64,000 nt of DNA from Clitopilus passeckerianus (taxonomy: Eukaryota > Basidiomycota > Agaricomycetes > Agaricales > Entolomataceae): NCBI GenBank assembly GCA_944990035.1, contig CALYLX010000062.1:124001-188000 (forward strand), read 5' to 3'. The position numbers and the translations under genes were made by a program. Shown here in pieces: positions 9,676 to 18,895 of the stretch. The notes beneath the pieces were generated by a model. The model made no database searches. It had not been told where the DNA came from and worked only from the letters and a program-made list of their open reading frames with translations. The stretch's first letter is position 1, and the number at the start of each line of letters is the position of its first letter.

Positions 9676-11591
9676 TGATAAGACAGAGGTCTTCCACTTC
9701 TCTCGCAAGCACAGCGATGTCAATCCTGCCATTGACTTGGGCTTTGCTCCACACACTGGCAACTCGCCACTTCAGCCCAAGAGCGTTTGGCGCTACTTAG
9801 GCTTCTACTTTGACCGGTCGCTATCCTTTAGCCACCATGTTGAATATTACTCTACCAAGGCCCTGACCACTGTCAAGGCGATGATCATGCTTGGTAACTC
9901 ATCAAGGGGTATCACCCCTATGCAGAAGCGGCTGCTCTACCGTGCATGCGTCCTTCCGGTTGCTACGTATGGTGGGCCTCTGGTTCTACAAAGGTGCAAG
10001 GTGCAAGACTGCCATGTCGCGCTTGCGCACTATGCAACACAAGGCTGCTAGGTGGATAACCGGCGCCTTTCGCACATCGCCGGGTGGGGGGACCGAGTCT
10101 ATTGCTGGTCTCCCTCCCATTCATATGCACAGGAAACTGGTCGAACGCGGCCGGGCACGCATCGGCACCCTCATTGGCAACCACCCTACGCTGTCGCTCA
10201 TTAGTGAAAAGCACCAGCTGTACGAAGGAACAATGCGTCTTCCTTTGTCTCTCTCCAACTTGTCGCGACGCGCGCGCGGCAACTTGCTCTCTACGGTTGT
10301 GGATTCTGATGCACATGCTGTGCGCGTCTCTGAGCCTCTCAACCCTGTCCATGGAGAAGCGGTCCCAGGCCTTCGCCTGTTGGATACGCACTCTGGAAGT
10401 GTTACATTTGACACCGTCATTGCAGCATCTAAGGATGCCCTTGATTCTCGTCGCACCCATTTGGATGTGATTCGCGCTGATGCAGATCTGTTCGACACTA
10501 CAGTGTTGGTGGCGGCTGACGCGTCTGTTCCCAAAAGCAGGAAGCACCAAGCGGTTGCTGCCTGCTCCCTCCTTCATGGCACCTTTGGGCCAGAAGAGTA
10601 CACTATGGCATCAGGCAGAGTCCTTTCTGGTGATGCCGAACTCGCAGCCATTGACTTGTCTATAAGCAAGGCTGTCCTGCGCAACAACTGCCTCAAGATA
10701 GTTGTGCTCTCAGACTTGACTAAAGCCATCTGTCTGGCTTTGGACCCGTCTCTCCACTCTGGGCAAGGACACTCGCTATCCATCTGCTCCAAACTACGTG
10801 CTTGGTTCTCGGGCGACGCTGACAGATGCGTCCACTTTGTCCATGTCCCTTCAAGACTCAATTGGGACATTCACCACCGTGCTCACTTGGCGGCCAGTGG
10901 CTTGCGGGTGGGTGCTGGCAACAAACCCCGGACATCCCTTGGGTATGCCCGGAAACGCGCTGTGGATAGAATGCTGCATGAGTGGACTTGTCTACTGCAG
11001 CAGCCTTCTTACTCTGGCAACAACTTCTTGCGCCTTACGCACAAAGGTGCTTCCCTAAGGCCCACTCACCTCAAAGGTGGGCCTTGGCTACGTCGTGTTG
11101 GTTCTTCCAATACGCACACTGCGCGCCTTGCACGCACAGTCTTGGGTCATGCGCCCATTGGTGAATTCCGTGCATGCTTCAACCTGGATGGGGAGACAGC
11201 GTGTGCATGCGACTGGCGCATACTGGAAACGAGGGGACACATCCTTCACCAGTGCGCGCACTTCCAACGACGGCCCAACCAGCGCTTGCGCTGGGAGCTG
11301 TCATCTTTCTTGTTCTTTCTTGAGAACAACCCTGCCACTTTTGTGTTTCCTTTGCAACAGTCTCCACTGCTGTTTCCCAAAGCCAGGAAGACGTGGCGAC
11401 GTGGGCTGCCGGATAAGGCCCCCACACGCCCCCGTGATGCCCTCCCCGCGGTGGGGGGCCACCGCCGACGAATGCCTGTAACAGGCTCCACTGCACCTCC
11501 GCGCCCAGATGACCTTGTCTGGGTGCCGGGTGCACACCAATTTGTTCGCAGAGAACAGGCTAAAGCGTCTGGCATGGGTTTCCATGCATAG
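9676..11591 (+). pseudogene. LINE ORF2 RT C-terminus, RNase H and Cys/His tail, copy C
   Basis: From DKTEVFHFSRKHSDVNPAID the frame follows the RT C-terminus, shifts near 9970 (2 nt fewer than copy A at GTATGGCGTGGG), then stays open for over 530 codons to 11591. An RNase H domain is visible: VAADASV (first Asp), GDAELAAIDL (Glu), VVLSDLTKA (second Asp) and VPSRLNWDIHH. The C-terminal motif is CACDWRILETRGHILHQC, a C-x-C...H...C arrangement typical of LINE ORF2 ends. RNase H removes the RNA strand after first-strand synthesis. Without the endonuclease core and RT palm the copy is inactive, but the RNase H part is well kept. Confidence 0.8.
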
Positions 11592-11843
11592 GCGTCAGTG
11601 CTCCATCCTTCATATAGCGGCGAGCCTGGCCTCCAGGGTTTTCCCTGCTTCTGCGGGATGTTGCGCGCTACCATACTCATTGATAGATTTATCCTCGGGG
11701 GCCACCCTAGCTTGCTCTTTGGTGCACCTCGTATTCAGTGTAGTTCACTCGACGAACACGGTTTTACTTACGTTAGTATACAATGCATGTATTTAGGTAC
11801 TTGCGACTGGACTGCGATCGGGCGCCAGAATATAAATTGTCAG

Positions 11844-11862
11844 ACGCCCCCTCTGGGGGCGT
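11844..11862 (+). other. LINE 3'-terminal hairpin, copy C
   Basis: The 8-bp stem ACGCCCCC/GGGGGCGT with a TCT loop, followed by AGGGCTTTGAAC and 17 A residues. Confidence 0.65.
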
Positions 11863-11893
11863 AGGGCTTTGAACAAAAAAAAAAAAAAAAAGC

Positions 11894-13160
11894 ATGGCAG
11901 GGGACTTCAACTGCAAGTCGTCAGTCTGGGATCCAGACTATGACTTTACAAATCATGTTGCGACTGAACTATGTGATGTTGCACTTGACCTGGGTTTGGA
12001 GGTTAGCGTACTACCAGTACGCACTCCTACTCACTTTCTGCATGCTGGCAGCCTTAGGCCGTCTGTCATTGATCTATTCTTCCTCCCTGTGGGCCGCACT
12101 GCAGGGACAGTACATAGTGTGGTTACAGAGTGGAAGTGACCCTCTGACCATGCTCCTCTAAGTGTCATGCTCCCCATCCAGTCTGTGCAGCTGGTAGCTG
12201 AGCGCATCATTCTGCCAAAGGGCAGTGAGCAAGAGAAAGAGTATCTGAAGGAACTGTTCTTTTCTCTCCAAGCACTGGACACAACCAGTCTCACAACAGC
12301 AAAAGCATTCGAATGCTGCACTGGCGCCATTGCAACTGCTATCAAGCAGTCTTGGGATAACAACTCAAAGACTGCACATATCTCCACCAAGTCGAAGTTC
12401 TGGTGGAATCCTGAATGCTCCAATGCTGTCAGAGTGTACTGCACTTCAAAAGTGGTCGCTTATTACAAGGCATTCCGCAGGACCACTAAGGTGGCCAAGC
12501 ACAAGTTCTTTGATAGTAGGATTCAGACAATCGCTACTACCAACATGCGTCCGTGAGATCTCATGCGCTAGGCCAAGCAGGCCAGCTCCCTACACATGAA
12601 GCTATTTGCCACAATGGCAAACCTTGCAACTCTCTCAAGTCACTCTAGGCTGCTCTTGATTCAACATACAACTTGGCATCCGACCACCCTGTTGACCCCT
12701 CTTTGCTTGACAACATGCCCCAGTCACCTCCGTGCGAGTGGTGGGACTTTGGCGTGAACGAGCTCAGAGAAGAACTGGCAAAGTTCTCAAACACTTCTGC
12801 TCCAGGTCCTGATCACCTCACATGGTATCAGCTCAAATCCATGGTTGCTGACACTGTCATTGCAACCAAGTTTGTCGAGATTGCCAATGCCTGCCTCTGG
12901 GTTGGTCACTGGCCTTCTCACTTCAAAGAGTCATGCTCTGCCATTGTTCCCAAGCCTAGCAAACTGCACTACTCAACTCCCAAGATGTTTCGCCCTATTG
13001 TGTTGGTCAACACACTAGGGAAACTTTTTGAGAGGATGCTTGCAAACCAGATGCAGTTTGAAGCGCAGAAATTCAGTGTGTTCCACCCCAACCAGTTTGA
13101 AGGTGTGTGCCAACACTCTACTGAGGATGCGGGTGTTTATCTCACTCACATCGTCAAGGC
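11894..13160 (+). pseudogene. LINE ORF2 remnant of copy D, endonuclease to RT fingers
   Basis: Contains MAGDFNCKSSVWDPDY, the end of the endonuclease (RPSVIDLFFLPVGRTAG), a stop in the VTEWKG segment (TGA at 12137-12139) just before the SDH motif region, and the linker to the RT (NTSAPGPDHLTWYQLKSM). Further stops lie near 12555 and 12650. The catalytic SDH is changed (SDPLTMLL in one frame). It ends at THIVK, where copy E is inserted. No product expected. Confidence 0.7.
13146..13160 (+). repeat. Target-site duplication of copy E, left (15 bp)
   Basis: TCACATCGTCAAGGC lies directly left of the T run and is repeated exactly at 13875-13889. Confidence 0.85.
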
Positions 13161-13874
13161 TTTTTCTTTTTTTTTTTTGGTCAAAGCCCTACGCCCCTCT
13201 GGGGGCGTCTGACAATTTATATTCCGGCGCCCGATCGCAGTCCAGTCGCAAGTACCTAAATACATGCATTGTATACTAACGTAAGTAAAACCGTGTTTGT
13301 TGAGTGAACTACACTAAATACGGGGTGCACCAAAGAGCAAGCTAGGGTGGCCCCTGAGGATAAATCTCTTAAAGAGTATGGTAGCGTGCAACACCTCGCA
13401 GAAGCAGCAAGAACCCTGGGGGCCAGGCTTGCTGCTATATGAAGGATGGAGCACTGACACCTATGCATGGAAACCCATGCCAGACGCTTCTGCCTGTTCT
13501 CTACGAACAAATTGGTGTGCACCCGGCACCCAGACAAGGTCGTCTGGGCGCGGAGGTGCAGTGGAGCCTGTCACAGGCATTCATCGGCGGTGGCCCCCCA
13601 CAGCGGGGAGGGCATCGCGGGGCCGTGTGGGGGCCTTATTAGGTGGCCCACGTCGCCGTGTCTTCCTGGCTTTGGGAAACGGCGGTGGAGGCTGTTGTGA
13701 AGGAAACCCAAAAGTGGCAGGGTTGTTCTCAAGAAAGAACAAGAAGGACAACAGCTCCCGGCGCAAGCGCTGGTTGGGCCGTCGTTGGAAGTGCACACAC
13801 TGGTGAAGGATGTGGCCCCTCGTTTTCAATATGCGCCAGTCGCATGCACACGCTGTCTCTCCATCCAGGTTGAA
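13161..13874 (-). mobile_element. 5'-truncated LINE copy E inserted in copy D
   Basis: 714-bp minus-strand insertion with an A tail (T-rich run 13161-13178, broken by one C), the 3' UTR, and the last part of ORF2 down to FNLDGETACACDWRI at the 5' break. It is a classic 5'-truncated LINE insertion. The perfect 15-bp duplication shows it arrived by target-primed reverse transcription. Coding remnant: the C-terminal Cys/His motif CACDWRILKTRGHILHQC. Confidence 0.85.
13191..13208 (-). other. LINE 3'-terminal hairpin, copy E
   Basis: Stem ACGCCCC/GGGGCGT with a 4-nt loop, close to the A tail. It differs from copy C by one base in the loop-proximal part without loss of pairing. Confidence 0.6.
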
Positions 13875-13889
13875 TCACATCGTCAAGGC
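13875..13889 (+). repeat. Target-site duplication of copy E, right (15 bp)
   Basis: TCACATCGTCAAGGC, identical to 13146-13160. Confidence 0.85.
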
Positions 13890-15206
13890 CGGCTAGGCCA
13901 AAGGGCTGAAGTCAAGTGTGGTCGCATTTGACCTTGCTCAGTTTTTCCCTTCTTTTAACCATGACATGCTGCTGTGCATACTGGGCAGACTACGCTTTGC
14001 GCCAGAGGTCTGCAACTTCTTTGTATCCTACCTTGTGGGGAGACGCACATCTTACAGCTGGAATGGCAAAGAGTCCAGCAAGTACTTCGCCGATGTTGGC
14101 GTTGGCCAGGGATCTGCTCTTTCTCCCCTCCTCTCTGCACTCTATTTGGTGCCAGTTATGAGACTCTTCGAGCGCAGGATTCCTCCTGCTGTTACTACAC
14201 TCATGTCGTATGTGGATGATGGTTCGCTCATTGTCTAGTCGGCATCTTTTGGGGAGAACATCACCCTACTCCAACAAGCATATGCTGTCATCACAGAGCT
14301 TGTTACCGCACTGGGCCTTGTCTTAGAACATGATAAGACAGAGGTCTTCCTCTTTTCTTGCAAGCACAACGATGTCAACCCTGCTATTGACCTGGGCTTT
14401 GCTCCACACACTGGTAACTTGCCTATTCAACCCAAAAGCGTTTGGCACTACTTGGGCTTCTATTTTGACCAGTCGCTGTTATTCAGCCACCATGTCAAAT
14501 ACCGCACTGGGCCTTGTCTTAGAACATGATAAGACAGAAGTCTTCCACTTTTCTCGCAAGCACAACGATGTTAACCTTGCCATTGACTTGGGCTTTGCTC
14601 CACACACTGGCAACCTGCCGCTTCAACCCAAAAGTGTTTGGCACTACTTGGGCTTCTATTTTGACTGGTCGCTGTCATTCAGCCACCATGTCAAATACAA
14701 CTCCACCAAGGCATTAACCACTGTCAAGGCAATGGTCATGCTTGATAACTTGTCAAGGGGGATCACCCCACTTCAGAAGCGGCTGCTCTAACGTGCATGC
14801 ATCCTCCCGGTCGCTATATCCGGTATGGGCCTCTGGTTCTACAAAGGTGCAAGGTGCAAGACTGCCATGTCACACTTGCACACTATGCAACACAAGGCTG
14901 CCAGGTGGATAACCGGTGCCTTTTGCACATCGCCGGGTGGGGGGACCGAGTCTATTGCTGGTCTCCCTCCCATTCATTTGCACATCAGGAAACTGGTTGA
15001 ACGTGGCCAGGCGTGTATTGGCACCCTGATTGGCAACCATCCCACGCTGTCGCTCATTAGTGACAAACACCAGCTGTATGAAGGAACAATGTGTTTTCCT
15101 TCATCTCTCTCCAACTTATCGCGACGCATGCGCGGCAACTTGCTCTCTACGGTTGTGGACTCTGATGCACATGCTGTGCGCATTTCTGAGCCTCTCAACC
15201 CTGTCC
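13890..15206 (+). pseudogene. LINE ORF2 remnant of copy D, RT palm to thumb
   Basis: Resumes ORF2 after copy E. Palm motif A is visible as FDLAQFFPSF, motif B as GQGSALSPLLSALYL, and motif C as SYVDDGSLIV followed by a TAG stop (CAG in the family) at 14236-14238. A tandem duplication of about 196 bp follows, then the thumb-like region (MGLWFYKGARCKTAMSHL) in another frame. Coding similarity stops at 15206, before RNase H. This is the only copy here in which all three palm motifs can be read, though not in one open frame. Confidence 0.75.
14305..14696 (+). repeat. Tandem duplication, two 196-bp units, inside LINE copy D
   Basis: Unit 1 is 14305-14500 and unit 2 is 14501-14696. Each begins ACCGCACTGGGCCTTGTC and ends CACCATGTCAAAT. 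They differ at roughly a dozen positions, for example GAGGTCTTCCTC versus GAAGTCTTCCAC. The duplicated part encodes the RT segment after YVDD. The divergence means the duplication is old or came from two different templates. Confidence 0.85.
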
Positions 15207-16142
15207 AGGCGCCACTTGGCTCAACTGCTAAGTGGACCCAGAGCTGTGTGGCAGGTAGCGGCAAGGTCAAGGGTTCAATCCTCACGGGTCGCAACTTTCG
15301 CATTGCAGGTCCTGAAGTTTGCAGCTTCGTCACATGATCATTGGTTCAACCCTGTGACGTGACAGAAGCACGTGACATGAGTCCTTCCTTGGTAAAGGAG
15401 GTTCGCAGCTGGGTTACTGGCACTCTAGGCACGGCCACAAAATGATGGTTCCACTAATTGGTAGTCATCTGGTTAAGTTGGTACCGGAAGGACAAATAGT
15501 AATAGGGCGTTAGTCATCGCTGTGCAGGGCATACGGATTTGTCCACCCATAGACTGCCGAGAACAACTCCCACAGTGAGACAACTCCTCACGGTGCCATG
15601 TGGGTAGGGCGATGGCAAGACAGTGACTAAGAACAGATTGGGGATCCGCACCAGTCGGCAATAAGTGAACCATCTGCCTTAGAACGGGAAAGTTGTGCTG
15701 GGGGTAGCGCCCCAGATCTCAACTGGGCCATAGCAGGATGGGGCAGCCCCCCTACCCTGGCTCGAGAGGACTAATCCTCTGTCGGCTCCCTCGGAAGTAA
15801 TAAGTCCGAGTCGGAGTTTAAGTTGATTCCGGAGTGTTGGTCTGCTCAGTAGATCCATGTACCATATGTGGAAGACGGCCTGAGCCCAATATGGCAAGGC
15901 TTAGTCGACATGCCCAGGCGGGGATTCCAGACCCAATCAGGAGGCCAATGTGCTATGTTAGTCATACTCAGATGAGCCAGAGCTCAAGTGAAGTCCCTGC
16001 AGCACTGATCCGGGAAGGTCGTGAGACCGTGTAACCTGCCGAGTAGTGATACCAATATGGGAGGGCAATGTCCCGATGCCAAAGTGGCTGGACCTACTAG
16101 CAATCTCAGGACCAATGGGTCCCACCGCAAGGTGGGGCCCTA
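15207..16142. other. Unassigned sequence with tRNA-like A and B boxes at its left end
   Basis: No convincing protein is seen. Copy D homology stops abruptly at 15206. Within the next 80 bases there is an A-box-like TGGCTCAACTGC (15217-15228) and a B-box-like GGTTCAATCC (15272-15281) at typical tRNA spacing, with a weakly pairing acceptor-like start and end. This suggests a tRNA-derived SINE head, but the stem pairing is imperfect and no tail was identified. The remainder to 16142 is moderately GC-rich and without recognisable motifs, ending in a GGGTCCCACC/GGTGGGGCCC hairpin at about 16118-16141. Confidence 0.3.
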
Positions 16143-16180
16143 AACTTCGCCACGCACGGTCCATCGTGTAGACAGTGCTT

Positions 16181-16645
16181 TGTTAAGCTAGTATTGCTAC
16201 TCGCTTAAATAAGTATCAAGGGTTCAGCTGCTTAGTCTTCTACCAGCCTTTGTAGAAACGAGCGAGAGTAATCGAGCAAGTCGAAGTTAAAGCAAATAGC
16301 GATGTATAGGCGTTTAGGTCAAGCTGGAGAAGCAAGACCAAAAGCATAAAAGTATTTATACAAGGTTGGTAGGGCTAAGGGTTGGGCATTTCACAGCAAT
16401 GCTGTGTAAGTAAAATAAGTATGTATGACTCAGAGTGAGTCAGGGTAAGAGTCACTATGAGTCACGATAAGTAAATATAGTAGAAGTATCTCATGATCGT
16501 GAGAATACTGAGTAATCAGTGTAAGAAGAATGAATAATGTGCAGCACTGTAAGGTAAGCAAGTAGGTGTAAGCGGGCCAAAGTAGTAACAATGAATTAGT
16601 AAGAAGGAAAAAGAGTCCGGGTGCGTATCCAAGGTAACTGTAACA
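16181..16645 (-). repeat. Solo LTR, minus orientation, 465 bp
   Basis: On the minus strand it begins TGTTACAG and ends CTTAACA, with the inverted TG...CA ends expected of an LTR. It is nearly the same sequence as 18170-18632. GTGCT or GTGCTT lies on both sides (about 16175-16180 and 16646-16651), fitting a 5-6 bp target duplication inside LINE ORF1. No internal retrotransposon sequence adjoins it, so it is a solo LTR left by recombination. A TATA-like TATAAATAC lies within it. The parent element is not identified. Confidence 0.75.
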
Positions 16646-17642
16646 GTGCTTCATCTATGTGCGCAGAGGCACTGGCAGTGATGCCATCCCTGCGCCTCTC
16701 CCCATTCCGCCTGAACAGGCTGTTTCTACCCTCAACCTCCAGCTGTCTGCTGGAGGTTCTCGCAACAACGCCATCCATGCCAAAGTTGGCAGGGGTGACA
16801 CTATCATTGTTCACTTCAGTGACACACCCACCCACAGCGATCTGGGCATCATACAGCTCGCTGTGCAGTGCGTTTGGTATCCTCTTACAGAGGGTGGCCA
16901 GCTAATTGTTAACATGAATGTAGAGGTCCCTGCATCGCGTTCCTACGCCCGCATCACTGGTGTGCCCTACTACTCCTCTGGCGCAGTGGGCAGCACTCCA
17001 GTCACTCCTGACACCATGGAAGCACTCCTGCGTCAGAACACCACTACGTCGTTGCTCCAGCTTGCTGGAAAGCTGCGCATTCATTGCGCCAGCCCATCGC
17101 ATGACATGTGCGTGGTCTTTTTCGACTTCTGGGATTCTAGGTCTGGTACCGCCCTCAAGTCCATCATCAATAAGAAGGTGTCCATTGGTGGACGCCTGTG
17201 CAACATCTCCCCTGCCAGCGTACACGCCGGCGTCCTTCAATGTCAGCGCTGTTGGGCTTGAGGACACCCAACTGCATCCTGTAGACAGCAGTACAACTCC
17301 TGCGTGCACTGTGGCTATGACCATGACACGCAGAATCATCGCAAGCTCTCCCACGGCTGTTGGGAGAAGCCTGATGTGAATCCCCCGGTGCCTGCCACTC
17401 CTGATGGCGAACCATGTCCTCACACACCCAGGTGCATCAACTGCGGCAAGGCACACACAGCGGATTCATCCAAGTGTGCCTTCTCTCGTCACCGATTTGA
17501 CGCTGGCTGGATCCAGCGCCGGTATGAAATCAACCATGCAGTACACTTTTCTGTTAGAGCACCGCAAAGTTATGCTAACGTTCAACCACCCAGGAGGAGA
17601 CCAATTCAGACGGCTCTAGGTGATTGTACTGCTCACGTTTAA
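16646..17642 (+). pseudogene. LINE ORF1 of copy F, RRM-like region and zinc knuckles
   Basis: The frame continues the RRM-like region (NMNVEVPASRSYARITGV) and FFDFWDSRSGTALKS to the first knuckle. There a Trp codon became TGA (17261-17263; CQRCWA-stop-GHPTAS). After that stop the frame changes and the remaining knuckle segment CMHCGYDHDTQNH-like and CINCGKAHTADSSKC is open to the natural stop at 17642. The end AHV matches copy A. Confidence 0.75.
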
Positions 17643-17650
17643 ATTACTTT

Positions 17651-18087
17651 ATGCGTCACAAACATGTATCTATGCTTCGCTTCTACTCACAGAATGTGAA
17701 TAGAAATTATGATCTTGTGTCATCACTCTTGGAAGAGCGTAAGAATGATTTTGACATTCTCCTGCTACAAGAGCCTCCCTGGAGGCTTATACGCCGCACT
17801 GTGTCCACTACCAACCCAGAAGGGGAGGCAGTGATTGGTGCTCCCACTCATCCGGACTGGCTGGTCATGTTTAGACGTCCAGCATCTGATACTGACCGCC
17901 CACGCGTTATGACATTTGTGCATAGGCATCTTGCAGGCATGCGGCTGGCATTTTGCACTGACCTCACCAACCACAATGATGTGTTGGTCACTGCACTGTA
18001 TGGGAGCGCAGGTGCTCAAATACACTTTGCCAATGTCTACTCTAGCCCGGGAGATGGTACTGCCATCCGCTGGCTGTGTGACAATGG
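17651..18087 (+). pseudogene. LINE ORF2 start of copy F, endonuclease N-terminal part
   Basis: ATG at 17651, 8 bp after the ORF1 stop, gives MRHKHVSMLRFYSQNVNR and then the APE-type endonuclease start, open to about codon 146 (RWLCDN). LINE homology ends before GDFN, and the frame closes at 18118. The overlap-like spacing suggests reinitiation for ORF2 translation in this family. Confidence 0.7.
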
Positions 18088-18169
18088 AGGAGTCCGTGTA
18101 GCTGTTTTGTACATATAAGAGGAACTATATATAGTAATAATAGTGTGTAATGAAGCCATATATGATGTG

Positions 18170-18632
18170 TGTTACAGTTACCTTGGATACACATCCGGAC
18201 TCTTTTTCCCTTCTTACTAATTCACTGTCACTACTTTGGCCTGCTTACATTTATTTGATTACTCTACAGTGCTGCGCATTACTCATCCCTCTTACATTGA
18301 TTATTCAGTATTCTCACGATTGTGAGATACTTGTACTATATTTACTCATCATGACTCATAGTGACTCTTACCCCGACTTGCTCTGAGTCATACTTATTTT
18401 TACTTATACAGCATTGCTGCGCAATGCCCAACCCTTAGCCCTATTAGTCTTGTATAAATACTTTCATACTTTTGGTCTTGCTTCCCCAGCTTGACCTAAA
18501 AGCCTATACATTGCTATTTGCTTTAACTTCGACTTGCTCGATTACTCTCGCTCGTCTCTACAAAGGCTGGTAGAAGACTAAGCAGCTGAACTCTTGATAC
18601 TTGTTTAAGCGAGTAGTGATACTAGCTTAACA
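18170..18632 (+). repeat. Solo LTR, plus orientation, 463 bp
   Basis: Begins TGTTACAG and ends CTTAACA. It matches the reverse complement of 16181-16645 over its whole length, with differences that are mostly transitions. Flanks ATGTG (18165-18169) and ATGCG (18633-18637) may be a mutated 5-bp duplication. No adjoining internal region. Contains TATAAATAC at about 18453. Confidence 0.7.
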
Positions 18633-18643
18633 ATGCGATGTAG

Positions 18644-18895
18644 CATCAGCAAAGTGGGTGTCTGCTTAACTCATTTTAATTTGCCTTAACTTGCCAAATT
18701 AAGACAAGTTAAGCAGGGACCTCCTTAGCGGTCTTAACTCACCCATTTTGGCCCAAAATTTGACCCATTCTAGACCCTGAAATTTCCGAGTTAAGACTGA
18801 GTTAAGGAGGTTTTTTCCTTAATCTGTCTTAACTTTGTGCTAAGTAAAGATAAGGCGAGTTGAGAAAAGTTAAGCTAATACCCACTTTGCTGATG
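18644..18895. mobile_element. MITE, 252 bp, with about 25-bp terminal inverted repeats
   Basis: The ends are CATCAGCAAAGTGGGT and ACCCACTTTGCTGATG, perfect for 16 bp and then similar through GCTTAACT/AGTTAAGC. TA lies close to both ends (18641-18642 and 18896-18897), fitting a Tc1-like TA target, though the left end has one extra G. The interior is non-coding with many copies of CTTAACT/AGTTAAG, possible binding sites. The transposase source is not known. Confidence 0.7.

Larger units (their letters stand above)
9168..11891 (+). mobile_element. Tad1-like LINE copy C with intact RNase H end
   Basis: Starts directly after the 13-A tail of copy B with the last codons of ORF1, then ORF2 from about 9228, and ends with the terminal hairpin and 17 A residues (11875-11891). 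It carries the same endonuclease-to-RT deletion as copy A (about 9676). Its 3' half is the best preserved in the window and serves here as reference for the RNase H domain, C-terminal Cys/His motif and 3' UTR. Copy D follows directly after its A tail. Confidence 0.8.
11892..15206 (+). mobile_element. Tad1-like LINE copy D, heavily mutated, split by copy E
   Basis: Begins at the GDFN region of the endonuclease immediately after the A tail of copy C. It continues to 13160, is interrupted by minus-strand copy E (13161-13874), and resumes to 15206, where homology to copy C stops and an unrelated sequence begins. There are many stops and substitutions in all ORF2 domains, so it is the oldest-looking copy. 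It is the only one that keeps RT palm motif A. It has no 3' UTR or A tail of its own. Confidence 0.75.
16143..18087 (+). mobile_element. Tad1-like LINE copy F, interrupted by a solo LTR
   Basis: LINE similarity starts at about 16143 in the Arg-rich part of ORF1 (CCACGCACGG resembles the family CCACGCGCGG), is split at 16181-16645 by a solo LTR, and continues through the zinc knuckles of ORF1, the ORF1 stop and the ORF2 start. It ends at about 18087 in the endonuclease (RWLCDN), where unrelated sequence begins. No 3' UTR or A tail is present. It is the only copy here that shows the ORF1-ORF2 boundary cleanly. Confidence 0.75.

Noticed and set aside
15207..15300. A functional tRNA gene
   Set aside because: Acceptor and T stems pair poorly and no clear anticodon arm is seen; at most a tRNA-derived repeat head.
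16181..18632. A complete LTR retrotransposon bounded by the two LTRs
   Set aside because: The LTRs are inverted relative to each other and the sequence between them is LINE, not gag-pol.
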